From JAAZMI01 sp050948785 (GTDB lineage Bacteria > Bacillota > Dethiobacteria > DTU022 > UBA8154), in assembly GCA_050948785.1 (NCBI GenBank), contig JBMNEM010000001.1:62001-126000 (forward strand): a stretch of DNA of 64,000 nucleotides, given 5' to 3'. Under the pieces are notes generated by a model. The model was not told where the DNA came from. It saw only the letters and a list, made by a program, of their open reading frames with translations, and did no database searches. Numbering within the stretch: position 1 is the first letter of the stretch; each line of letters begins with the position of its first letter. Positions 47,953 to 57,415 of the stretch are shown here, in pieces. The translations under genes were made by a program, and so were the position numbers.

Positions 47953-48041
47953 CGCAGAAAGCCCATGCCTTTAGGCGTGGATGAATGCAGCAAGCCTCAA
48001 TGAAGCAGAATCCTATGGCTTTAACCGTGGGAGTATGTCAA
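47953..48041 (+). mobile_element. IS200/IS605-type right-end relic
   Basis: Two hairpins, GCCCATGCC-TTTA-GGCGTGG (47961-47980) and CCTATGGC-TTTAA-CCGTGGG (48012-48031), lie on either side of GCAGCAAGCCTCAATGAAGC, with GTATGTCAA at the end. This is the layout of the 3' end of IS200/IS605-family TnpB elements, where the omega-RNA is encoded. No tnpA or tnpB frame is present, so it is a solo end or decayed fragment. Confidence 0.6.
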
Positions 48042-48155
48042 AATATTTTCTTTTCTTTGCGGTTTATTTACCCGGGATGGTTTATTTCTCTCTTTCTCAG
48101 GAAATAATAGATTTAGATCCATTGTTTAGTTTAACCTGAGAAGGAGGGAGGAGCA

Positions 48156-49868
48156 TTGTCCGGATTGTCCGGCTGGACTGGTTTATTTGGTTTGATTCAG
48201 GTATTGCTGGCTGTGATTATCGGCCTATACTTTTGGAATCTTTTACGCAATCAAAGAGGAAGTAAAGTGGCGGTGGAGAAAGAATCTTCCAAGGAAATGG
48301 AAGAGCTGCGCCGCTTACGCTCTCTTTCTTTGACAGAGCCCCTTGCCGAAAAAGTACGCCCGGCTTCTTTTGATGAAATTATTGGACAGGGAGAAGGACT
48401 TAAAGCTTTGCGGGCGGCCCTTTGCGGTCCAAATCCTCAACATGTTTTGCTTTATGGGCCTCCGGGAGTGGGGAAAACGGCGGCAGCGCGGCTTGTTTTG
48501 GAGGAGGCCAAAAATAATGATTTTTCTCCTTTTACCGGCGAGGCCAAGTTTGTGGAAGTTGATGCCACGACCCTCCGTTTTGACGAGAGGGGTATTGCTG
48601 ATCCGCTGATGGGTACTGTTCATGATCCCATTTACCAGGGAGCCGGCCCTCTAGGGATGGCCGGTATACCCCAACCCAAACCGGGTGCGGTAACCAAAGC
48701 TCATGGCGGCTTACTTTTTATCGATGAAATAGGTGAACTGCATCCTGTTCAGATTAACAAGCTGCTCAAGGTTTTAGAGGATCGTAAAGTTTTTTTGGAA
48801 AGCGCTTATTATAACAGCGAGGAGCGTAATATACCCCGGCATATTCATGAGATTTTTCAAAATGGCTTGCCGGCAGATTTTCGCCTGATTGGGGCGACGA
48901 CCAGGCAGCCTGAAGAGCTGCCTCCGGCCATTCGTTCCCGTTGCCTGGAAATTTATTTTCGTGTTCTCTCTCCGGAGGAAATAAATAAAATTGCTCTCAA
49001 TGCCGCTACCCGGATTGGCTTTGACATCACCCCGGAGGCTTTAAAGGCGATTGCCGCTTTTGCCGTTAATGGCCGGGATGCTGTGAATATGGTCCAGTTG
49101 GCTGCGGGGATTGCTCAGGTTGGGGGTAAAAAGTCACTGGATGTAGAGGACATGGAATGGGTTATCAATAACAGCAGGTTGTTGCCGCGGCCCGAAAAAA
49201 AGATCCCCGAGCATCCCCAGATTGGCCTGGTTAACGGGCTGGCTGTTTACGGCCCTTATTTGGGAGCTCTTTTGGAAATTGAGGCTTCTGTCACTCCGGT
49301 GGAGCACGGGGAAGGTCACCTGACGATTACAGGTATTATCGAGGAGGAAGAAGTGGGCGGTTTGGGACGGACGCTCCGGCGCAAGGGTGCCGCCCGTGGT
49401 TCTGTGGAGAATGTCCTCACTGTTTTGGGGCGTTTATTGGGAAAAAATATGCGTAATTATGATATTCACCTCAATTTTCCCGGCGGTGCTCCCGTGGATG
49501 GCCCTTCAGCGGGGGTGGGCATTGCCGTGGCCATCTATTCGGCCTTGATGGGGCATCCTGTTGATCATACCGTGGCCATGACGGGAGAGCTTTCCATCAG
49601 GGGATTGGTCTGTCCCGTCGGCGGTGTAACGGTGAAAATCGATGCTGCCCGGGAAGCAGGTGCACAAAGAGTTTTTATCCCCCAAAAGAATTGGCAGCAT
49701 ATTTATAGTAATAAAGAAATAGAAGTAATTCCTGTAAGCCATATTTCCGAAGTTTTGGAAAAAGTCATTGTTGAAAATACAAAACATTCGCAAGCTCAGC
49801 TCCGGCCGGAAAATGAGCAGCTTTGCATGTTAAACCCTCTTTCCTTTAACGCTAAAAGAGGAAATTAG
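48156..49868 (+). CDS. lonB: LonB, membrane-anchored ATP-dependent Lon-type protease
   Basis: 570 residues. One N-terminal transmembrane helix (LIQVLLAVIIGLYFW) anchors it. The AAA+ domain has LLYGPPGVGKTAAARL and LLFIDEIGELHP, and the Lon protease domain has the Ser-Lys dyad in GGAPVDGPSAGVGIAVAIYS and GLVCPVGGVTVKIDAARE. There is no Lon N-terminal substrate domain. In Bacillus the orthologue is expressed in the forespore under sigma-F, which supports a spore-forming host. The start is TTG 48156 after GGAGGGAGG. Confidence 0.93.
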   Translation: MSGLSGWTGLFGLIQVLLAVIIGLYFWNLLRNQRGSKVAVEKESSKEMEELRRLRSLSLTEPLAEKVRPASFDEIIGQGEGLKALRAALCGPNPQHVLLYGPPGVGKTAAARLVLEEAKNNDFSPFTGEAKFVEVDATTLRFDERGIADPLMGTVHDPIYQGAGPLGMAGIPQPKPGAVTKAHGGLLFIDEIGELHPVQINKLLKVLEDRKVFLESAYYNSEERNIPRHIHEIFQNGLPADFRLIGATTRQPEELPPAIRSRCLEIYFRVLSPEEINKIALNAATRIGFDITPEALKAIAAFAVNGRDAVNMVQLAAGIAQVGGKKSLDVEDMEWVINNSRLLPRPEKKIPEHPQIGLVNGLAVYGPYLGALLEIEASVTPVEHGEGHLTITGIIEEEEVGGLGRTLRRKGAARGSVENVLTVLGRLLGKNMRNYDIHLNFPGGAPVDGPSAGVGIAVAIYSALMGHPVDHTVAMTGELSIRGLVCPVGGVTVKIDAAREAGAQRVFIPQKNWQHIYSNKEIEVIPVSHISEVLEKVIVENTKHSQAQLRPENEQLCMLNPLSFNAKRGN

Positions 49869-49953
49869 ATTTAATTTATAGAATTAAAACATCGCTGGGC
49901 AATTTCTCATTTTTACAGCCGGGGAATTTTTTGTTTTGAGGGGAGGAAGAAAC

Positions 49954-52323
49954 ATGAATTCTAAGGAACTGTCAGTTTTACCCCTGCGCGGTGTAATTGT
50001 TTTCCCCAATATGGTTGTACACCTTGATGTTGGAAGGAAATGCTCCATCAATGCCCTGGATGAAGCCATGTTAAGAGAAAATAAAATTCTTCTCGTTGCC
50101 CAGAAAGAAGCGCAAATAGATTTACCTGAGCCCGGCGATCTTTACCGGGTCGGAACGATCGTCAATATTAAACAGGTTTTAAAGCTTCCGGGAGGCACTA
50201 TTCGTGTTTTGGTCGAAGGATTAAACCGTGCCCGGATCAAAGATTTTCTGCAGTCTGAGCCTTTTTACAAAGTCATTTATGAAGAACTGGCAGAAAGTGA
50301 ATCCAAAAATACGGAAACCGAGGCTCTGGCACGCAATGTCCTTTTACAATTTGAACAGTATGTCAAGCTCAGTAAAAAAGTACCCTCGGAAATCCTTTCC
50401 ACTGTGGCTGAAACTGAGGACCCGGGACGGCTGGCTGATATTGTGGCTTCTCATTTAACCCTGAAAATTGAGCAGAAACAGGATATCCTGGAGGCTATTT
50501 CTCCCAGGGACAGGCTGGAAATTCTGGCTGAAATTTTGGGTCGTGAAATGGAAATCCTGGAACTGGAAAAGAAAATAAACTTGCGGGTGCGCAAGCAGAT
50601 GGAAAAAACTCAGAAAGAATACTATTTACGGGAGCAGATTAAAGCCATCCAGAAGGAATTGGGGGAAAGAGATGAGCGGACCGCGGAAACAGATGAGTAT
50701 CGCCAAAGGGTTGATGCAGCCAAGTTGCCGCCGGAGGTCGAGAAGAAGGCTATAAAAGAAATCGAGCGCCTGGAGAAAATGCCGGCGGCAGCGGCAGAGG
50801 CCGTTGTCATCCACACTTATCTGGATTGGCTGCTGGAGCTGCCCTGGTCTGAGCAGACTGCGGATCGCCTGGATCTGCAGCTCGCGCAAGAAATTCTTGA
50901 CGAAGATCACTACGGCCTGGAAAAGGTCAAAGAGCGCATTATTGAATACCTCGCTGTGCGTCGCCTGGCGAAAAAAATAAAAGGGCCCATCCTTTGTTTG
51001 ATTGGGCCGCCGGGTGTGGGTAAGACTTCACTGGCGCGCTCTGTCGCCCGGGCCATGGAAAGGAAGTTTGTGCGTATATCCTTGGGAGGGGTCCGGGATG
51101 AAGCTGAAATTCGCGGTCACCGCCGGACCTATGTGGGCGCCTTGCCCGGGAGGATTATCCAGGGTATACGCCAGGCCAAATCACGTAACCCCGTCTTTTT
51201 GCTTGATGAGGTGGATAAAATGTCCACGGATTTTCGGGGTGATCCTTCGTCTGCTCTTTTAGAGGTCCTGGACCCGGAACAAAATAATGTTTTTAGTGAT
51301 CATTATATTGAAATACCTTTCGACCTTTCGCAGGTCATGTTCATCACTACGGCCAATAACCGCTTTAAGATACCACCGCCATTGCTGGATCGCATGGAGG
51401 CCATTTATCTTCCGGGGTACACCGAGGAAGAAAAAGTGCGGATCGCCCAAAGGCATCTGATCACCAAACAGTTGCAAGAACATGGGCTGACCGAGAAAAA
51501 TTTGCGTATCTCCGAAGGGACACTCCGTCATACGATCAGGGAATATACCAGGGAGGCGGGAGTGCGTAATCTGGAAAGGGAGATTGCCAATATCTGCCGC
51601 AAAACGGCCAAAGAAGTCGTAAAAGATAAAGATTATCGCCTCACGATTACGCGCAGCAACTTGCATAAATATTTGGGTCCTCCCCGGTTCCGTTACGGTT
51701 TGGCGGAGAAAAAAAGTGAAATCGGTGTGGCTACAGGACTGGCCTGGACAGAGGCAGGCGGAGATCTCCTTGCTATTGAAGCTACTTTGATGAAAGGCCG
51801 GGGTAAACTTATGCTGACCGGTAAATTGGGGGATGTCATGCAGGAATCGGCCCAGGCGGCGCTGAGTTTTATCCGTTCCCAGGCAGAGTCTTTGGGTATT
51901 CAGGAAAATTTTTACGATGAATACGACATTCATATTCACGTTCCGGAGGGAGCCATTCCTAAAGATGGGCCCTCCGCAGGGATTGCCCTGGCTACGGCGA
52001 TGGTCTCTGCTTTGACGTCCACGCCGGTGAATCACCAGGTGGCCATGACCGGTGAGCTTACTTTAAGAGGGCGGGTGCTTCCCGTAGGAGGGCTTAAAGA
52101 GAAGATTCTTACGGCCCACCGCGCCGGGATTAAAACGGTAATCCTGCCCATGGATAATAAAAAAGATCTCTCAGAGATTCCCAATAATGTACGCCGACGC
52201 ATAGAATTTGTTTCTGTGGAGCACATGGAGCAGGTTTTTGAGAAGGCCCTGGTACAGGAAGATAGACAAGAAAATGAAGATAATCAAGAAAAGAAAAAAA
52301 ATGAGGTTTTGCGCGTAAGTTAG
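49954..52323 (+). CDS. lonA: Lon protease (LonA)
   Basis: 789 residues. The N-terminal LAN domain (LPLRGVIVFPNMVVHLDVGR), coiled coil, AAA+ domain (LIGPPGVGKTSLARSVARAM; PVFLLDEVDKMS) and protease domain with Ser in PKDGPSAGIALATAMVSALT and Lys in GGLKEKILTAHR are all present. It degrades damaged and short-lived regulatory proteins. ATG 49954 is preferred over TTG 49936 because GAGGGGAGG lies between them. A strong terminator follows. Confidence 0.97.
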   Translation: MNSKELSVLPLRGVIVFPNMVVHLDVGRKCSINALDEAMLRENKILLVAQKEAQIDLPEPGDLYRVGTIVNIKQVLKLPGGTIRVLVEGLNRARIKDFLQSEPFYKVIYEELAESESKNTETEALARNVLLQFEQYVKLSKKVPSEILSTVAETEDPGRLADIVASHLTLKIEQKQDILEAISPRDRLEILAEILGREMEILELEKKINLRVRKQMEKTQKEYYLREQIKAIQKELGERDERTAETDEYRQRVDAAKLPPEVEKKAIKEIERLEKMPAAAAEAVVIHTYLDWLLELPWSEQTADRLDLQLAQEILDEDHYGLEKVKERIIEYLAVRRLAKKIKGPILCLIGPPGVGKTSLARSVARAMERKFVRISLGGVRDEAEIRGHRRTYVGALPGRIIQGIRQAKSRNPVFLLDEVDKMSTDFRGDPSSALLEVLDPEQNNVFSDHYIEIPFDLSQVMFITTANNRFKIPPPLLDRMEAIYLPGYTEEEKVRIAQRHLITKQLQEHGLTEKNLRISEGTLRHTIREYTREAGVRNLEREIANICRKTAKEVVKDKDYRLTITRSNLHKYLGPPRFRYGLAEKKSEIGVATGLAWTEAGGDLLAIEATLMKGRGKLMLTGKLGDVMQESAQAALSFIRSQAESLGIQENFYDEYDIHIHVPEGAIPKDGPSAGIALATAMVSALTSTPVNHQVAMTGELTLRGRVLPVGGLKEKILTAHRAGIKTVILPMDNKKDLSEIPNNVRRRIEFVSVEHMEQVFEKALVQEDRQENEDNQEKKKNEVLRVS

Positions 52324-52337
52324 CTGCAGTCAATTTT

Positions 52338-52374
52338 AAACCGCCCCGGGGATTGTTCCGGGGCGGTTTTTTTA
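52338..52374 (+). terminator. Terminator of lonA
   Basis: AACCGCCCCGG/CCGGGGCGGTT with an 8-base loop, then TTTTTTTA. Confidence 0.92.
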
Positions 52375-52383
52375 TGTGGTGTG

Positions 52384-52411
52384 CCAACCGCGGGGACGTA
52401 CCTTGTGGCTG
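52384..52411. repeat. REP-like repeat between lonA and bioY
   Basis: CCAACCGCGGGGACGTACCT + TGTGGCTG, forward orientation, 10 bases after the lonA terminator, at the junction of two convergent genes. Confidence 0.85.
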
Positions 52412-52480
52412 CGCCGTCTTTTTTTTGCTTTTTGCTGCAGTAGAGATAAGGTACTAGCTGTTTCTGTCAATAAGAGCAGG

Positions 52481-53035
52481 TTATTTTTGTTCGGTGGCCG
52501 GGAGCAGCCCGGCCCTGACCAGCCGGCGTTTTACAGCAAAGCTCAGGTGGGCGGCGGCAAATAGTTTGACCAGATCCAGAGGGAGAAAAGGCAGGACACC
52601 CATCATTAACGCTTGGCGGAGGTCCAGGCCGGCGATGTAAGAAAGCTGCAGCGTTCCCAGGGAAAAATAGGTCAGAAGACAAAAGAACATGCCCAGCAGC
52701 ATGGCCGGATAGGAATCCCTTTTTTCCACGAATTTGCCCAGGAGGCAGGTGCCGAGCACAAACCCCCAAAGAAATCCCCCTGTAGGGCCGAGGATAATAT
52801 GCAGCCCGCCCTGGGCGTTGTGAAAGACAGGCAGGCCGGCAGCACCCAGCAGGATATAAATAAGCAGTGAGACAGCACCCCAGCATTTACCTAAAAGCGC
52901 GCCGGTCAGGAAGACGGCGAAGGTCTGCCCGGTCAGGGGAACGGGGCTAAAGGGCAGAGGAAAGGAAAACTGGGCCAATAAGGCCGTGATCGCTGCAAAA
53001 AGGCTGCTCAGGATTAATTTTTTTGTGCGCTGCAA
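52481..53035 (-). CDS. bioY: BioY biotin transporter (ECF-type S component)
   Basis: A 184-residue membrane protein with about six helices: KLILSSLFAAITALLAQFSF, the BioY stretch VPLTGQTFAVFLTGALLG and the signature LLGAAGLPVFHNAQGGLHII...LGPTGGFLWGF. It binds biotin and imports it, with a shared ECF module if present (none here). It lies 120 bases downstream of birA on the same strand and is likely part of the BirA regulon. Confidence 0.94.
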   Translation of the reverse strand: MQRTKKLILSSLFAAITALLAQFSFPLPFSPVPLTGQTFAVFLTGALLGKCWGAVSLLIYILLGAAGLPVFHNAQGGLHIILGPTGGFLWGFVLGTCLLGKFVEKRDSYPAMLLGMFFCLLTYFSLGTLQLSYIAGLDLRQALMMGVLPFLPLDLVKLFAAAHLSFAVKRRLVRAGLLPATEQK

Positions 53036-53156
53036 ATTATTTATCTCCTTTCTGTTCGGTTTTTAGCCTGGCGTGGACAGTATAGCTTTGGGATCGGCCT
53101 AGATGGTAAAACTAAGCGGCTCTATTTCGGCACTATCCGCCAGCATTTGAACTAGT

Positions 53157-54143
53157 TTATGCCTGTAAAGTGATCTCTCCGGCCAGGAAACGGTTGATCT
53201 TTCCCTGATCATCCTCCACAAGCAGTGCGCCATCACTGTCCAGGTCCACGGCCTGGCCCTGAAAAGCCCCCTGGAGAGTGCGGACCACTACTTTTCGGCC
53301 CAAAGTAATATTGTTTTTTTTCCAGGAGGTAATGATCCTGGTTGCGCCACCTTCCAGGAAAACCCGGTAATGATGGTCTATTTCCCGGAGAATGTCCCGG
53401 GCAAGCTTTTGTCGTGGAACGATCTTTTTACTGTTTTCCAGGTATAAGGAGGTGGCGCTCCCTTGGAGTTCCGGAGAAAAATCTTCTTCCCGGCAGTTTA
53501 CATTCAGGCCGATGCCCGTTACAAGGTAGTGCAGAAGATCGGCTTCGGCCTTCATTTCGGTCAAAATGCCGCAAACTTTGCGGCCGTTAAGAAGCAGGTC
53601 GTTGGGCCATTTAATGCCCGGGTCGAGTGCCGGCAGATTGGTTTTGATCGCCTGGACGACGGCGCTGGCGGCCAGGAGGGTAAAGAGCGGTGCCTTTTGA
53701 GGTGCCAGGGAAGGCCGAAAAAGAATAGAAAACCAGATACCTTTCCCGGCAGGTGAGAGCCAGGTGCGCCCCAGCCTGCCCCGGCCTCCTGTTTGCTCTT
53801 CAGCTACGGTTACAGTTCCTTCCGGCGCTCCTTTTCCGGCCATTTCTTTTAAAACATTATTTGTCGAATCAACCTGCAGGTAGTGATGAATCTGCTGCAG
53901 TGATACAGCGATAACCTTTGCTGCAGATCCCGGGACAATCTCTGCGGGGTAAAGAAAATCAGGGCTCTTGAGCAGCCGGTAACCCAGGCGTGTGCTTCCC
54001 TCGATATGGTAGCCTCCGGCCTGTAAGGACTGTATGTTTTTCCAGATAGCAGTCCGGCTGACCTGAAAGTGAGTGGCCATTTCCTCCCCGGAGAGGTAGG
54101 CGGGGCTTTTGGCCCGGAGCAGTTTTAAAATTTCCCAGCGCAT
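53157..54143 (-). CDS. birA: Bifunctional biotin-protein ligase and biotin repressor
   Basis: 328 residues. The N-terminal HTH_11 winged helix (MRWEILKLLRAKSPAYLSGE, HFQVSRTAIWKNIQSLQ) makes this a group II, DNA-binding BirA. The ligase core has the biotinyl-AMP loop GGRGRLGRTWLSPAGKGIWF and the catalytic Lys region IKWPNDLLLNGRKVCGIL; a C-terminal SH3-like domain follows (VVVRTLQGAFQGQAVDLDSD). ATG 54143 is chosen because GGAGG is 7 bases upstream; the longer frame runs through the promoter and operator. It biotinylates carboxylases and, when biotin is abundant, represses at 54236-54267. Confidence 0.95.
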   Translation of the reverse strand: MRWEILKLLRAKSPAYLSGEEMATHFQVSRTAIWKNIQSLQAGGYHIEGSTRLGYRLLKSPDFLYPAEIVPGSAAKVIAVSLQQIHHYLQVDSTNNVLKEMAGKGAPEGTVTVAEEQTGGRGRLGRTWLSPAGKGIWFSILFRPSLAPQKAPLFTLLAASAVVQAIKTNLPALDPGIKWPNDLLLNGRKVCGILTEMKAEADLLHYLVTGIGLNVNCREEDFSPELQGSATSLYLENSKKIVPRQKLARDILREIDHHYRVFLEGGATRIITSWKKNNITLGRKVVVRTLQGAFQGQAVDLDSDGALLVEDDQGKINRFLAGEITLQA

Positions 54144-54213
54144 GATTTTACCTCCGTGACGGTAGTGTGATGGTAGAGTAATGATGTGTGGATTGGTTAT
54201 TGAGAATACTGTC

Positions 54214-54267
54214 ATCATAGCAAGCCCGGCCCTGTTTGTCAACCCATTACCTTGCATGGGTTAACAA
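54214..54267 (-). promoter_or_regulatory. birA promoter with BirA operator
   Basis: Minus strand TTGACA (54242-54237), 17-base spacer, TATGAT (54219-54214). A dyad TTGTCAACC (54236-54244), 14 bases, GGTTAACAA (54259-54267) overlaps the -35 and differs by one base from the known BirA box TTGTTAACC/GGTTAACAA. It supports autorepression of birA and co-regulation of bioY. Confidence 0.85.
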
Positions 54268-54581
54268 TCTTTTCAGACTGCAACGGCGACAATGTGAATA
54301 AAAATTTTACCCTAACCTTAACTTAATCATGAAAAGGGATTTACAGATTGGGCACACGGGGAAATGTTGATCGAGGCGGGCGAGGATTAAGGCTGGCAAG
54401 TGAAAGTTTTTGTTGGCTGCGGGAAGGGTGGCGCCAGCCTGCAGGATGGCAGCGGGTTTGCCGGGATAGGCCCCCATGCCGCCCCAAGCGGCGGCAACAT
54501 CAGAAAATGAAAATAGTAAAGTGAACCAAAAAGCCCCTGTTTTTCGGCGGAGAGAAGGTCAAGCCCCTCTACGGTTGAAAG
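54268..54581. other. Non-coding stretch upstream of the valS promoter
   Basis: GC-rich sequence with AAGGGTGGCGCCAGCC near 54425 and a CCGCCCCAAGCGGCGG dyad near 54480. No gene is supportable and nothing here matches a complete T-box leader. Confidence 0.4.
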
Positions 54582-54610
54582 TTGACTTTGTATAGGTAAA
54601 AATGTAATAT
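54582..54610 (+). promoter_or_regulatory. Promoter of valS
   Basis: TTGACT (54582-54587), 17-base spacer, TAATAT (54605-54610). The leader is only about 100 bases long and has AAGGAAGGGAAGGAG before the ATG. Confidence 0.65.
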
Positions 54611-54715
54611 AAGAGAGAAGATTTTGGTTGTTATCGCCAATTTTATTCCAGTATAAATCTAAATTGTTTATTCGTTTTTGTTGCGGATGATTAAAAGGAA
54701 GGGAAGGAGATTAAA

Positions 54716-57367
54716 ATGATTGTTAATCTTCCACCCGTTTATGAACCGGAAGAGGTGGAGGACAAGATCTACCTGTTCTGGCTGGAAAAAAACTATTTCC
54801 GGGCCGGGAGAGAAAAGGGGAAAAAAACCTTTACCATTGTTATTCCTCCGCCCAATGTTACCGGTACCCTGCATATGGGCCATGCGCTGAACAATACGAT
54901 TCAGGATGTGCTGATCAGATGGAAGCGGATGCAGGGATATGATACCCTTTGGTTGCCGGGGACGGATCATGCCGGTATTGCCACGCAGAATAAGGTGGAG
55001 GAGCATCTGGCTCAAGAGGGCCTTTCCCGGTATGATGTGGGACGGGAAAAATTCCTCGAAAAAGCCTGGCAGTGGAAAGAAGAATATCACACCCGCATTT
55101 TACAACAGCTCTACAAGTTGGGTGTATCCTGCGATTGGTCCCGCGAACGTTTTACGTTGGACGAGGGTTGTTCCCGTGCTGTGCGTGAAGTGTTTGTTTC
55201 CCTTTACGAGCAGGGCTTGATTTATAGAGGGGACTATATGGTGAACTGGTGCCCCCGCTGTCACACGGCGATTTCTGATATTGAGGTGGAGCACGAGGAA
55301 AAACCCTCCACATTGACCCATATACGCTATCCCGGTGTAGGTTGGGAAGGCCATATTGTGGTTGCCACCACCAGGCCGGAGACGATGCTGGGGGATACGG
55401 CTGTGGCCGTCCATCCGGAAGATGCGCGCTACCGGGCACTGGTAGGCAAAAAAGTTCTGCTTCCTCTGATGAACAGGGAAATCCCCATTATTGCCGATGA
55501 ATATGTCGATCCTTCCTTTGGCTCCGGAGCGGTGAAGATTACACCGGCGCATGACCCGAATGACTTTGCCATAGGCCAAAGGCACGGGTTGGAGACGGTC
55601 AAGGCGATCGGTGAAGAGGGAATGATGACCCCGGAGATGGGTAAATATGCCGGAATGGAGCGCTACGCGGCGCGCCGGCAGATTGTCGAAGATCTGGAAA
55701 AACAGGGTTTTCTGGAAAAGATTGATGATTACACGCATGCGGTGGGGCACTGTCAACGCTGTAATACCGAAATTGAGCCCCTTGTCTCCCTACAGTGGTT
55801 TGTAAAAATGAAACCGCTTGCCGAACCGGCCATCAGGGCGGTGGAAGAGGGGAAGACACGTTTTATTCCGGAGCGTTTTACACGCACTTATCTGCACTGG
55901 ATGGAAAATATCCGGGATTGGTGTATCTCCCGCCAGATCTGGTGGGGGCATCGTATTCCGGCCTGGTACTGCCCTTGTGGGGAGGTTATCGTTTCCAGGG
56001 AAGATCCGGCGCAATGCCCGGCCTGCGGCGGGGTTGATTTGGAACAGGATACCGATGTGCTGGATACATGGTTCAGCTCCGCGCTCTGGCCTTTTTCGAC
56101 TCTGGGCTGGCCGGAGCAGACGGTTGATCTGCAGCATTATTTTCCTACCAACGCGCTGGTGACAGGTTATGACATTATCTCTTTCTGGGTGGCCCGCATG
56201 ATTTTTATGTCCCTATCCTTTATGGGGAAGATACCTTTTACAGAAGTATCTGTTCATGGGCTGGTACGCGATGCCCAGGGGAGAAAGATGAGCAAATCAC
56301 TGGGGAACGGGGTCGACCCTCTGGAAGTTATTGCCCGGTACGGTGCCGACACCTTGCGTTTTACCCTGATTACCGGCCAGGCCCCCGGAAACGACCAACG
56401 CTTCCGGCCTGAAAATGTAGAGGCCAGCCGCAATTTTTCAAACAAGATCTGGAACGCTTCCCGCTATGTCCTCATGAATCTGGGGGATTTCCAGCCGGGA
56501 GAGCTGCCCAAGGTTTTAAACCGTCATGACCGCTGGATCCTGGATAGTTTTAACCGGGTGATGGAAAAAACAACGGCCCTCCTGGAGGCTTATGAGCTGG
56601 GGGAAGCGGCGCGTGCTGTTTATGATTTTATCTGGGGAGATTTTTGTGACTGGTATATTGAATTGAGTAAAGTTTATCTTTATGGTGAGGATGAGGCCGA
56701 AAAAGAGAGGGCCCGGTCTGTGCTCTACCATGTCCTGGAAGGAGCGCTGCGTCTTTTACACCCCTTTATGCCCTTTATTTCCGAGGAAATATGGCAGCAT
56801 CTGCCACGTTCCAATGCCAATACGAAAGAGGCTTTATGCATCTCTCCCTGGCCGGAGTACAACCCTGCCAGAATGGATCAGCAGGCCAGGCGGGAGATGG
56901 AATTGATCCGGGCAGCGATCCGGGCTATACGGAATTTACGCAGTGAAGTAGGTCTTCCCCCCGGGCAAAAATCGCCGGTTGTTTTAAGGGTTCCGCCCCA
57001 ACTGCAGCCTCTTTTTAACGCAGAGCAGGTTTTTATTGAAAAACTGGCCTGGGTGGAAGGGATTACTTTCCTGCCGGATGGCGCGGAGAAACCCCCACAG
57101 GCGTTAACAGCTTTGCTGGAGGATATTGAGGTGTATCTGCCTCTCCAAGGCGTGATCGATCTGGAGCAGGAGATTGCCCGGTTGGAAAAAGAACTAAAGG
57201 GTACGGAAAAAGACCTGGCCAGATCCGCGGGCAAAATTTCCAATGTCAATTTTATCCAAAAGGCGCCGCCGGAAATTGTGGAGAAAGAAAAGAACAAAAA
57301 AGAAGAACTGAGCATAAAACGGGAAAAAATCTGCAGCCGGCTGGCAGAGCTGAAAAAGCTGGCTTAG
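54716..57367 (+). CDS. valS: Valyl-tRNA synthetase
   Basis: 883 residues, class Ia synthetase. The HIGH motif is in PPPNVTGTLHMGHALNNTIQ, editing-domain and zinc-type cysteines follow (NWCPRCHTAISDIEVEHEEK; CPCGEVIVSREDPAQCPAC), and KMSKS is in GRKMSKSLGNGVDP. The C-terminal coiled coil (LEQEIARLEKELKGTEKDLA) binds tRNA. It charges tRNA-Val and edits threonine. There is no T-box leader. folC follows 49 bases downstream, as in many Bacillota. Confidence 0.97.
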   Translation: MIVNLPPVYEPEEVEDKIYLFWLEKNYFRAGREKGKKTFTIVIPPPNVTGTLHMGHALNNTIQDVLIRWKRMQGYDTLWLPGTDHAGIATQNKVEEHLAQEGLSRYDVGREKFLEKAWQWKEEYHTRILQQLYKLGVSCDWSRERFTLDEGCSRAVREVFVSLYEQGLIYRGDYMVNWCPRCHTAISDIEVEHEEKPSTLTHIRYPGVGWEGHIVVATTRPETMLGDTAVAVHPEDARYRALVGKKVLLPLMNREIPIIADEYVDPSFGSGAVKITPAHDPNDFAIGQRHGLETVKAIGEEGMMTPEMGKYAGMERYAARRQIVEDLEKQGFLEKIDDYTHAVGHCQRCNTEIEPLVSLQWFVKMKPLAEPAIRAVEEGKTRFIPERFTRTYLHWMENIRDWCISRQIWWGHRIPAWYCPCGEVIVSREDPAQCPACGGVDLEQDTDVLDTWFSSALWPFSTLGWPEQTVDLQHYFPTNALVTGYDIISFWVARMIFMSLSFMGKIPFTEVSVHGLVRDAQGRKMSKSLGNGVDPLEVIARYGADTLRFTLITGQAPGNDQRFRPENVEASRNFSNKIWNASRYVLMNLGDFQPGELPKVLNRHDRWILDSFNRVMEKTTALLEAYELGEAARAVYDFIWGDFCDWYIELSKVYLYGEDEAEKERARSVLYHVLEGALRLLHPFMPFISEEIWQHLPRSNANTKEALCISPWPEYNPARMDQQARREMELIRAAIRAIRNLRSEVGLPPGQKSPVVLRVPPQLQPLFNAEQVFIEKLAWVEGITFLPDGAEKPPQALTALLEDIEVYLPLQGVIDLEQEIARLEKELKGTEKDLARSAGKISNVNFIQKAPPEIVEKEKNKKEELSIKREKICSRLAELKKLA

Positions 57368-57415
57368 CCTGCCAGTTTAGCCCGAAAATTTATAAGCGCG
57401 CTGGGGGTGGAAAAG

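Noticed and set aside
54400..54580. Possible T-box leader for valS (GGGTGGCGCC block)
   Set aside because: The block differs from the conserved T-box sequence, no specifier loop or terminator is found, and the best valS promoter lies downstream of it.
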